From the NCBI GenBank assembly GCA_965229115.1, contig CBDDIR010000003.1, positions 682,001 to 746,000 on the forward strand: a stretch of 64,000 nt of DNA, written 5' to 3'. Positions within the stretch are counted from its first letter, which is position 1, and each line of letters starts with the position of its first letter. Shown here piece by piece: positions 24,651 through 33,200 of the stretch. The stretch is from UBA7672 sp965229115. Lineage in GTDB: Bacteria; Pseudomonadota; Alphaproteobacteria; Caulobacterales; Hyphomonadaceae. A program made the translations under genes and the position numbers. The notes under the pieces were generated by a model. That model saw only the letters and a list, made by a program, of their open reading frames with translations, was not told where the DNA came from and made no database searches.

Positions 24651-24680
24651 GACCGTAGGGTGCATCAAAGATGCACCGCG
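24651..24680. repeat. Short REP-like palindrome, copy 2
   Basis: GACCGTAGGGTGCATCAAAG followed by ATGCACC is nearly identical to 10359-10390, with the stem GGTGCAT/ATGCACC. Both copies start within a few bases of a stop codon. Confidence 0.6.
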
Positions 24681-24691
24681 CCCCACCCAAC

Positions 24692-24816
24692 CCGACCTCC
24701 TCCTGTCCTCCCCCTTTTAGGGGGAGGGACCACGTCGCGTGAGCTTACCCATCAACTGAGGACAATCTCGCAGCACGGTTCCTCCCCCTAAAAGGGGGAG
24801 GACAGGAGGGGGTCGG
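24692..24816. repeat. Composite inverted repeat with 36-bp arms
   Basis: The left arm 24692-24727 and right arm 24781-24816 are reverse complements in 35 of 36 bases. Each arm contains CCTCCCCC-TTTT-AGGGGGAGG, itself a hairpin. The 53-bp spacer is not repeated in the window. This CCCCCT/AGGGGG type belongs to the intergenic repeats frequent in alphaproteobacteria. No transposase is present. The rest of 24649-24942 holds nothing recognisable. Confidence 0.7.
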
Positions 24817-24942
24817 CCCGCTCCAGATTCTGCTGAATCCCTTCTCCACCAACACCCAACTTCTCCAACAAAACCAACACCCCCACCCTCAAACCCGCAC
24901 CGCTCCATCCCCACCCCAACAACCCGCGCGCATACTGTGCGC

Positions 24943-25854
24943 ATGACAGACGCGCCCGATTTCATCCCGGCCCCCTTGCGTTCCCTCTGGCAGGAGGCGG
25001 CGCGCCTCGTCGTGTTCGTGCTGCACCAGTTCAATCGCGACCGCATCCGCACCGGCATCAAGCGCACCACCGGCGCCCACATCGCCATCTGGCTCGGCGG
25101 AGCCGAGAGCGCGCTGCGCCGCCTCATCCTCATGGCCGCAATGAGCTTCACGCCTGCGCCACTAAAGGCGCGCGCCGCTCACACGCCAACACCGCGCAAT
25201 GCCACGACCAAACGCAGCTTCCGCATCTTCCACCTCCACGGCTCGGGCATCGCCCACGGCCGCACATCAAGCAGCGCACACACCCGCGCGCCCTACGCCC
25301 ACATCGTCTTCCCCGCCGATCCGATCCTGTCGCTCGGCCGCGCGCCTTCGCGTCCCCCAAAGCATCGCCACAATGGCGGCCCCGTCCTGCCGCGCCCACG
25401 CCAGCGCAATCCGCTCGACCGCTGGGTGCGCCTCTCCCGCAACGACCCCGACTGGCGCGCCCCGCCAGAGTCCCTCAACGCAATGTTCGACTACAACATC
25501 ATCCCCGAGCCACTGTCCGAGCGGGAAGGCGACACCCCAACGCGCAAACGCAAGCCGCCGCTCCGCCACGACAGCGCGGCCGACTGGCGCCGCCAACACG
25601 ACGAATGGCAGAAGCTCGTGCCGGCGCCCACGCTCGCCGCGCGCCTCGACGCGCTCGAACGCGCCCTCGCCAATCCACACGCGCTGATCCAGCGCACCGC
25701 CCGCCGCCTCGCATCAAACCGCGACCACACGCTGAGCCTCGCCCGCGCCGCCCGCCCCAACACAGAGCCGCCCCGCCGCGCTCGCCACATCGAAACCACC
25801 GGCTGGCACAGTGAAATCCCCCACGCCGTCCAGGCCGCTTTCGACAGCAGCTAG
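24943..25854 (+). CDS. Uncharacterised protein, basic and Pro/His-rich
   Basis: 303 residues, no recognised family. ATG 24943 is chosen over a GTG two codons earlier. The N-terminal 70 residues are helical and end in GGAESALRRLILMAAMSF. The rest is rich in Arg, Pro and His, with a patterned segment near the C-terminus (ARLDALERALANPHALIQRTARRLA). Codon use is normal for the window, which argues for a real gene. The ALRRLI-type segment is reminiscent of the ORF at 39238-39945, and both lie beside dispersed repeats. Confidence 0.55.
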   Translation: MTDAPDFIPAPLRSLWQEAARLVVFVLHQFNRDRIRTGIKRTTGAHIAIWLGGAESALRRLILMAAMSFTPAPLKARAAHTPTPRNATTKRSFRIFHLHGSGIAHGRTSSSAHTRAPYAHIVFPADPILSLGRAPSRPPKHRHNGGPVLPRPRQRNPLDRWVRLSRNDPDWRAPPESLNAMFDYNIIPEPLSEREGDTPTRKRKPPLRHDSAADWRRQHDEWQKLVPAPTLAARLDALERALANPHALIQRTARRLASNRDHTLSLARAARPNTEPPRRARHIETTGWHSEIPHAVQAAFDSS

Positions 25855-25954
25855 CCGCCAATCGCCCCGAAAACTGCACAAACCCGCACCCGCGGGAACG
25901 CGAACCCGTGCCTGAACTCTTTCGTTTCGAAGCTAATCGCTCTAGGACGACCCC

Positions 25955-26263
25955 ATGGATTTCAAACCGCATGAAATAGCGCTGATCATCGGCGGCGTGG
26001 CCATCCCCGTGGTGCTGCTCATCCTGGGCTTCATTCCGGGCGGGCTGAACTTCATCGGCGACTTCGCGATGAACCGCACGACGATGCCATTCTTCTTCTT
26101 CGGCGGGGCAGGCCTCCTCTTCGTGGTCCTTGCCTGGCGCATCTATCGCCGCATCCGTCCCGCCGCGAAGAAGTCGGTCGAGAAACCCGCCCCGCGCGTC
26201 TCGCCCACTGCGAAATTCACGATCCCGCCCCGCGCGCCGCAGAAATCCGACGACGCAAAATGA
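25955..26263 (+). CDS. Small two-helix membrane protein, operon partner of the Hsp70
   Basis: 102 residues with two transmembrane helices (about 8-30 and 45-62), then a basic juxtamembrane segment (RIYRRIRPAAKK) and a Pro/Lys-rich cytosolic tail. No family recognised. Its TGA overlaps the ATG of the Hsp70 gene (ATGA), so the two are translationally coupled. The tail could recruit the Hsp70 to the membrane; that is inference. Confidence 0.65.
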   Translation: MDFKPHEIALIIGGVAIPVVLLILGFIPGGLNFIGDFAMNRTTMPFFFFGGAGLLFVVLAWRIYRRIRPAAKKSVEKPAPRVSPTAKFTIPPRAPQKSDDAK

Positions 26264-27543
26264 CCTCAACCATCGGGCTCGACTTCGGAACGACGAACAC
26301 CGTCGCGACGATGCTCAATGCATCCGGCGCCGTCGAAGCCGTCCATTTCGATCACGCCGGCGATCTGTTCGACGCGTTCCGCTCGGTCCTCTGCTTCTCC
26401 GAAAATGACGACACCTCCGGCAACCGCATCCGCATAGACGCCGGCCCATGGGCCATCGATCAGTTCGTGGAACAGTCCGGCGATTGCCGCTTCATCCAGT
26501 CCTTCAAAACCTTCGCCGCCAGCGCCCACTTCACCGACACCCTGATCTACAACCGTCGCCTGAAGTTCGAAGATCTCCTCACCAACTTCCTGAAGCGCTA
26601 CCGCACGCACGCCAAGCTCGAATTTCCCAAACGCATCGTCATCGGCCGCCCCGTCTCGTTCGCCGGCGCGTCTCCCGATGAAGCGCTGGCCAAGGAACGC
26701 TACGAAGCCTCCCTCCGCTTGCTGGGCTTCGAAGACATCCACCACGTCTATGAACCGGTCGCCGCGGCCTACTTCTTCGCCCAGCGCCTGAATGCCGACG
26801 CCACCATCCTTGTCGCCGATTTCGGCGGCGGCACCAGCGACTTCTCGGTCGTGAAATTCAAGGTCGGAAAATCCGGCCTCGACTACGAACCGCTCGCCCA
26901 CACCGGCGTCGGCGTAGCAGGCGACGCCTTCGACTACCGCATCATCGACAACGTGGTCGCAAAGGCGTTCGGAAAAGGCTCCGAGTTCACCAGCTGGGGC
27001 AAGGCGCTCCCGGTCCCGAACTCCTTCTTCAAGAAGTTCAGCCGCTGGAACGAACTCTCCGTGATGCGCCACTCGCGCGACTATCGCGAGCTCCAGGAAC
27101 TCCTGCGCACCAGCCTCGAGCCCGAAAAGATCCGTAGCTTCCTGTCCTTCCTCGACGCCGACGCTGGCTACGCGATGTACCGCGCCGTCTCCGCCGCGAA
27201 GATGCAGCTCTCCCAGGCCGACGCCGGAAATCTCTCCCTCCACGTCGCAGGCGTCGACATCGAACACCGCATCGCGCGCGAGGAGTTCGAAAGCTGGATC
27301 GCGCCCGAACTCGAAGAGATCAACGCGTGTGTCGATCGCGCGCTTCTTGAAGCCAGGCTAGGCGAAACCCAGATCGATCGCGTGTTCCTCACGGGCGGAT
27401 CATCCTTCGTCCCCGCAGTGAGACAGCTGTTTGAAAATCGATTTGGCGCACCGAAGATCGAAACCGGCGACCAGCTCGTCTCGATCGCCTACGGCCTCTC
27501 CCTCATCGGAAAGGAGCCCGACATCACCCGCTGGGCGGCATGA
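26260..27543 (+). CDS. YegD-like Hsp70 ATPase without substrate-binding domain
   Basis: 427 residues covering only the actin-like nucleotide-binding domain. Phosphate 1 motif: GLDFGTTNT at the start. Phosphate 2: VADFGGGTSDFSVV near residue 185. Adenosine motif: VFLTGGSSFVPAV near 375. As in YegD, no peptide-binding domain follows, so it is not an ordinary chaperone. It may act as a nucleotide-switched scaffold. It is coupled to a small membrane protein. Confidence 0.85.
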   Translation: MTSTIGLDFGTTNTVATMLNASGAVEAVHFDHAGDLFDAFRSVLCFSENDDTSGNRIRIDAGPWAIDQFVEQSGDCRFIQSFKTFAASAHFTDTLIYNRRLKFEDLLTNFLKRYRTHAKLEFPKRIVIGRPVSFAGASPDEALAKERYEASLRLLGFEDIHHVYEPVAAAYFFAQRLNADATILVADFGGGTSDFSVVKFKVGKSGLDYEPLAHTGVGVAGDAFDYRIIDNVVAKAFGKGSEFTSWGKALPVPNSFFKKFSRWNELSVMRHSRDYRELQELLRTSLEPEKIRSFLSFLDADAGYAMYRAVSAAKMQLSQADAGNLSLHVAGVDIEHRIAREEFESWIAPELEEINACVDRALLEARLGETQIDRVFLTGGSSFVPAVRQLFENRFGAPKIETGDQLVSIAYGLSLIGKEPDITRWAA

Positions 27544-27924
27544 TCAGTTGGCTGGAACGCCCCATTCGGCCAGCTTCTTGACGTAGTTGGCGCGAACGCC
27601 CTCGGGCAGGCAAGGATCGGGCAGGGACTCCTTGATCAACCGCGTAGCAGTTGGCTTGTCATCCATGCCGGCCAGTGCCGCGACCTCGATCTGGGTAACC
27701 GCAAGCTTTTGCTGCTGCGAAACAGCCTCCGGACGCGCGACGGCCGTGAGGCTCAGCACCCGCCCATAGTCCTTGGCCGCAAGAGCCGCGTTCGCTTCCT
27801 GAAACGCAACCACGAACTCTTCGGTCGCGTGTTGATATCCGGCTGGTGCGCGGCAGGCAGGCGGCTCAGCAAAAGCCGGCGCAGAAAAGCTGGCCAGCAC
27901 GCAGGCGATAAGTATGGCTTTCAT
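27544..27924 (-). CDS. Small periplasmic protein of unknown function
   Basis: 126 residues with a textbook Sec signal (MKAILIACVLASFSAPAFA) and a mature helical domain with two cysteines (PACRAPAG, PDPCLPEG) that may form a disulfide. GGGGA lies nine bases before the ATG. No family recognised. It ends at the Hsp70 stop in convergent orientation and is divergent from fmt. Confidence 0.7.
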   Translation of the reverse strand: MKAILIACVLASFSAPAFAEPPACRAPAGYQHATEEFVVAFQEANAALAAKDYGRVLSLTAVARPEAVSQQQKLAVTQIEVAALAGMDDKPTATRLIKESLPDPCLPEGVRANYVKKLAEWGVPAN

Positions 27925-28033
27925 GATCAGGTTCCCCAACTTGATGGGGCAAGCCTCTCACGGATAGGACGGCCAAGGAATAGCAGGCTCGCAGAAGGTT
28001 TCAGGCGAGCGCAGGTTTGAGTTAGAAAGCAGA

Positions 28034-28954
28034 ATGTCTCTACGTATCGCCTTCATGGGTTCACCCGATTTCTCCGTTCCGACGCTGGAAGCGATCATCG
28101 CCGCCGGGCACGAGGTCGCTTGCGTTTATTCGCAGCCCCCACGTCCTGCCGGGCGCGGCAAGCAGCTCGCGAAAACCGCCGTGCACGAAGCCGCCGACCG
28201 CCACGGCCTCGAAGTGCGCACGCCGATCAACTTCAAGGCGACGGAAGACCGCGAAGCCTTCGCCGCGCTGAAGCTCGATACGGCCGTCGTCGTCGCCTAC
28301 GGCCTGCTGCTGCCCAGAGCCATTCTCGATGCACCACGCCTCGGCTGCTTCAACATCCACGGCTCCATCCTGCCGCGCTGGCGCGGCGCAGCGCCGATCC
28401 ACCGCGCCGTCATGGCGGGCGATGCCGTCACAGGCGTACAGGTGATGAAGATGGATGTCGGCCTCGATACCGGACCCGTCATGCTGACGGCCACCACGCC
28501 GATCTCGGACGACGACACCACGGGCACGGTCCACGACCGCCTCTCGCAACTCGGCGCGAGCCTGATGGTCGAGGGCCTCGCAAAGCTGGAGGCGGGTCCG
28601 GTCAAGCTGGTCGAGCAGGCGAGCGAAGGCATAACGATCGCAGCTAAGGTGAACCCAACCGAAGCGCGCATCGACTGGACGAAATCCGGCGCCGAGGTCA
28701 GCGCCCATATCCGCGGCCTCTCGCCATTCCCCGGCGCATGGTTCGAACTCGACGGCCAGCGCATCAAGGTGCTCCACGCAAAGGCCGACAAGGGACAAGG
28801 CGAAGCTGGCGCAGTTCTGGACGACGAACTGCTGATCGCCTGCGGATTAGGCGCTGTACGGCTCACCCGCTTGCAACGCGCCGGCAAGGGGCAGATGACT
28901 GCGGAGGAGTTCCAGCGCGGGTCGCGTACCGGGCGGGGGCGGCAACTGCCGTAA
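28034..28954 (+). CDS. fmt: Methionyl-tRNA formyltransferase
   Basis: Formylates initiator Met-tRNA for translation start. 306 residues with the catalytic triad N107-H109-D145 in FNIHGSILPRWRGAAPI and DVGLDTGP, and the C-terminal OB-like tRNA-binding domain from about 205. def, its usual neighbour, is not in the window. The possible ATC start codons described elsewhere would use this same initiator tRNA. Confidence 0.95.
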   Translation: MSLRIAFMGSPDFSVPTLEAIIAAGHEVACVYSQPPRPAGRGKQLAKTAVHEAADRHGLEVRTPINFKATEDREAFAALKLDTAVVVAYGLLLPRAILDAPRLGCFNIHGSILPRWRGAAPIHRAVMAGDAVTGVQVMKMDVGLDTGPVMLTATTPISDDDTTGTVHDRLSQLGASLMVEGLAKLEAGPVKLVEQASEGITIAAKVNPTEARIDWTKSGAEVSAHIRGLSPFPGAWFELDGQRIKVLHAKADKGQGEAGAVLDDELLIACGLGAVRLTRLQRAGKGQMTAEEFQRGSRTGRGRQLP

Positions 28955-28964
28955 AGGTGTTCGC

Positions 28965-29471
28965 ATGAGCGAGAGCACAATCCGGATCATGGTGCAGGCC
29001 GACAAGCCCGCCGTTCAGGACCTCACCACCCGCGCCTTCGGCCAGCCAGACGAAGCGGAGATCATCACCAAGCTGGAAAACGCCGGCCAGGTTCTGCTGC
29101 AGCTGGTGGCGGAAATGGACGGGCAGATCGTCGGCCACATCCTGTTCTATCCGATCGGCGTTTTCGGCAAGCTGAGCACGGCCGGGCTTGGGCCAATGTC
29201 GGTCGATCCTTGGGTGCAGAAGGAGGGCATCGGCAAGTCGCTGGTGAACACCGGGCTCAGGCTGATGATGGAAAGCGGCGCGTCCATCGTGTTCGTACTG
29301 GGGCATGAATGGTTCTATCCGAAGCTCGGCTTCACCGTGGAAGCCACGGCTGATTTTTCCACGCCGCTGAAGGGGCCGCACTTCATGGCGAACCGGCTGC
29401 GCTTCGGCCCGCCCATGTCGGGGCGGCTGATCTTCCCCGACGCGTTCGGAGTTCCCATTGCCGAGGTTTAA
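28965..29471 (+). CDS. GNAT-family N-acetyltransferase (YhbS-like)
   Basis: 168 residues. The GNAT core is clear: LQLVAEMDGQIVGHILF, then GLGPMSVDPWVQKEGIGKSL with the acetyl-CoA loop (QKEGIG), and VLGHEWFYPKLGF near residue 106, which is the YhbS-type signature. Substrate unknown. It sits between fmt and truA, 10 bp after fmt, and overlaps the truA start by 14 bases, so the three form one operon. Confidence 0.85.
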   Translation: MSESTIRIMVQADKPAVQDLTTRAFGQPDEAEIITKLENAGQVLLQLVAEMDGQIVGHILFYPIGVFGKLSTAGLGPMSVDPWVQKEGIGKSLVNTGLRLMMESGASIVFVLGHEWFYPKLGFTVEATADFSTPLKGPHFMANRLRFGPPMSGRLIFPDAFGVPIAEV

Positions 29472-30210
29472 GCTGACGATCGAATACGATGGCAGCGCGT
29501 TCGCGGGCTGGCAGCGTCAGGACGGCGTGCCCTCAGTGCAGGGCGCGCTCGAGCAGGCGTGCGAGGCGCTGGACGGCGCAGCCGTGCTGGTCACCGGCGC
29601 TGGCCGCACCGATGCGGGCGTGCACGCAACAGGACAGGTGGCGCACATCGACCTGCGCAAGGAGATGCGGGCCGACAAGGTGCGCGATGCGCTCAACGCC
29701 CACCTGCGTCCCCATGCGATTGCAGTGTTGGCCTCGGAAGATGCAGCGCCGGATTTCCATGCGCGCTTCGACGCAACTGGCCGCAGCTATCTCTATCGCA
29801 TCATCAACCGCCGCGCCGATCTGGCGCTGGAACGTGGCAAGGCGTGGCGCGTGCCCGTCGAACTGGATGCCGACGCAATGCACCGCGCGGCGCAAGCCCT
29901 CGTCGGCCGACACGACTTCTCGACCTTCCGCGACAGCCAGTGCCAAGCGGACTCGCCGGTGAAAACGCTGAACGAGATTTCGGTGGCGCGGGTCGGCGAA
30001 GAGATCGCGATCCGAACCTCGGCGCGGTCGTTCCTGCACCGGCAGGTGCGCTCGATCGTGGGCTCGCTGGTCGAAGTCGGGCGTGGCCGGGAGAGCGTCG
30101 GCTGGATCGGCGAAATCCTTGCAGCCGCTGATCGCACGAAATGCGGACAGGTCTCGCCGCCCGATGGGCTCTATTTGGTAAGGGTGAGCTACGAGCCTCT
30201 GATCGGCTAG
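29458..30210 (+). CDS. truA: tRNA pseudouridine(38-40) synthase
   Basis: Isomerises U38-U40 in the anticodon arm. 250 residues with the catalytic Asp52 in AGRTDAGVHATGQ, and the family motif FHARFDATGRSYLYRI. The start is TTG 29458, with GGAG six bases upstream and the expected MPRFKLTIEYDG N-terminus. Start and GNAT stop overlap. Its stop meets the tamB stop region head-on. Confidence 0.95.
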   Translation: MPRFKLTIEYDGSAFAGWQRQDGVPSVQGALEQACEALDGAAVLVTGAGRTDAGVHATGQVAHIDLRKEMRADKVRDALNAHLRPHAIAVLASEDAAPDFHARFDATGRSYLYRIINRRADLALERGKAWRVPVELDADAMHRAAQALVGRHDFSTFRDSQCQADSPVKTLNEISVARVGEEIAIRTSARSFLHRQVRSIVGSLVEVGRGRESVGWIGEILAAADRTKCGQVSPPDGLYLVRVSYEPLIG

Positions 30211-33200
30211 TAGTCCTTCTTCCAGCGCACGGCGATCTTGGTGTCGCCATTGCCCTGGGCCGACGAGATGATGGAGACCTCCTTGCGAGGCTCCCACTCA
30301 ACCTCGGCGCCAACGCCGCCCGTGCCGCCTGCGCCGACCTGCAGGTACACGTCCTCGGCGATGTACTTGCCGGCCGAAACAGTCGCGACGCCGTCCTGTG
30401 CGCCGAAGCTGACGCGGTCGAGACCGGTCGCCTGGCGAACAAGGCCAACCGGATCGAACCCGGCGTTGCCGCCCGCAAGCTGGGCAAGGCCCGCCGCAAG
30501 CTGGGCCGCCTCGAAGCCGGAAAGTTCGGCAGCCGAGCGGCCGAACAGCACGCGCGCAAGGATCTCGTCCTGCGGAAGCGAGGGCGTCGACTCGAGCGTG
30601 AACTTCGGCTCCACCGGCGTGCCCGAAACCACGACGCTGGCCGTGACATCGCTGGCGACCCGCTCTGCGGCGATGTTGATCCGGGCGCTCCGGATAGGTC
30701 CGTTGAGTTCGATCGTGCCGGTGTCGAACGTGAAGCGCTTGCCCGCGAGATCGAGGTCGCCCCGCACAAGCGTCGCGGTGCCGTCAATCGAGGGATCGTT
30801 GACCGGGCCAGTCACGCGGAAGTCCGCCGCCCACTCGGTATCGAGACCGCGACCGAACACCACGATTCGGCGCGGCGCCGTGATCTTGAGGTTGAGCTGC
30901 ATAGGTCGCTGGAACGGGCTAGCAGCAGCGGGCACGTCCTCGTCGCGATCCGGGAAGTTTACGCGGCGAATGCCACGCAGCGTCGGGATCTGCGCAGCCG
31001 CCGGCTGCTCGATCGATATCCGCGCCTGCGGAACGGTGAAATCGCCCGAGATGCGGATCGCGTCAGCATCCAGAACGAGATTGCCTTCGCCCGAAACGAC
31101 AGCCATCCGCTCTTCGCTGTTGAGCGCGCGCAGGTTCGTCGCCGTGAGCTTCACGCTGCCCGCCACATCCTTGTCCCAGCTGAGCGAGCCTTCGCCCGTC
31201 AGGCGGCCGCCCTGGCCATCCGTGGCGGTGAGACCTGTGATGCTGGCGTTGGTGTCATCAAACGCGCCCTTGGCCGTGATGTCGCGCAGCCGCAGACCCG
31301 TCTCGCCATGGTCGTAAGCGCCGCCAGCAACTTCGAAGCCGCCCGAAAGATCCGGACGCGAGGCCGTGCCCGCGACGCGGACATTGGCCTGGAGTTGTCC
31401 ACGCAGCGCCTGATCCTCAGGGCCAAACAGCGCCCAGAGCTGTTCTGCGCGGCCGGTGAGATCGAGCTGAGCCTGCAGCGGCGCAGTCGGATTGACCGTG
31501 ATGTCGAAGCCGTCGCGGATGATCATCTCTTCGCGCGAGGACGCCGCGAGCTTGAAGCCCTGGCCTTCGCCTGCGGCTGAAGCAGTAAGGATGCGGTCGC
31601 GCAGCTGACCGGTGAAGGCGAGCGAGACGGGATCAGTCGTCACGCCAACGGGGTTCGCGTTGGCGATATTCAGCTTGAAGTCGCCCGTTGCAGCGCCGCC
31701 CGAGTTGGCGAAGGTGAGCTGGCCCGTCACGTCGCCATTGACCGGCGTCATGCGGGCGACGCGCGAGAGGCCGCGCAGGCTGACGCCAGCGAGCTGGAGA
31801 TCAGCCGAAGCCGTCTCGCCGCTCGATGCGACCTTGGCGTTGAGTTGGCCACGGAAGGCGGAGAGCTGCGCGTCGAGGCTCCAGCCTTCGGGCGCGTAGG
31901 CCCAGAGAGCAGGGCGCGCGGTTGCGATCGGCAGCTGGTCGATCGTGCCGTCCAGCGTAGCCTGGCCAGACCACGAAGCGTCGTCGCGGGTCGCAGTAGT
32001 GCTGAAACTGATATCGACCGGCGCGCTGACGACGCCTTTAGCGCGGGCTTTCAGCGTGGCTGTGTTGCCCGACGCATCGGCATCGAAGGTCACGAGATCA
32101 AGCCGCATGCCGGCTGCGCGCAGGTTGGCGAGCTGACCGGTCACGTCGATGTTCATGTCTTCGCCAATGGCGAGGTTGCCCTTAGCCGTGAGCGTGCCGC
32201 GCTCGAGGCCGGCAATACCTGCGAGCGGGCCAGACGCATCGAAGGAGGCCGAGACAACACCCTTCGAAACTGCGATGCGCGGCGCGTTGAGGCGCAGGTC
32301 GCCGAGGCTGGCGGCGAGGTTCACGACGCAGAAGTCGCCTTCGCCGCCCTGCAGGCGTCCCGAGGCGAGGAAGGCGCGGGCGCCATATGCGCCGCGGATC
32401 GCGAAGTCGCCAGCGATCGTCTCGTCAAGGCGCGCATCAGCTTCGCCTTCAAGATTGGTGATGACCACGCCGCCGCCCGTGAACTCGCCGTCAGCAAGGC
32501 GCAGGGCCACAACAGGCGCATTGGTGTTGCCGGTGACGTCGGCGGTGAAGTCCATCGCGCCGAGCGATGCGCCGCCCAGGTCAAGCGTGCGGGTCAGCGC
32601 GCCGACAGCGCGGGCGGAGATCGCGCCATTGTCTGCGACCCGGCCATTCATGTTGGCGCGAACGCCAGCGCCGGTGATCGTGCCGGACTCGACGACAAAA
32701 CGGCCATTGCGCACGACAGCGGCCAGTTTCACGCGAGGCTCAGAGCCGGCCAGCTGCTGGAGCGCTGCGGTGGTGGAGGTGACATCGCGGCCCTGCGCGT
32801 CGGCAGTGATGCGGATCGGCGCGTCCTTGCCAGCCTGGCTCACGCTCCAGATGCTGCGGGCGGAGCCGCCGAGCGGAGCGACGTCAGAGAGCCGCGCCAC
32901 GCGCGCTGTGCCCGAGAACGCCATGCGGCCATCGCGAACGCTGTAGGTGCCGCGCGCAGACGTGTCGCCCGGCGCGCCGCGAAGCGTGGCGGTGTAGAGT
33001 TCAACGGTTTGCGTGCGCAGGTTGAAGTCGCCGCGAACGGCAGCGTTGTAGCTGGCAGGCCGCAGGTTCTGCAACGCATCAACGCGAGCGCCGTCGATCA
33101 CGGCGGAAGGCGCATTCCACGAAATGACATTGCCATCCTTGGCGACTGTGATCGGTGTCGAGATGCGCGCAGCGCCGCCAGACGGCCAGGCGATGCGGTT

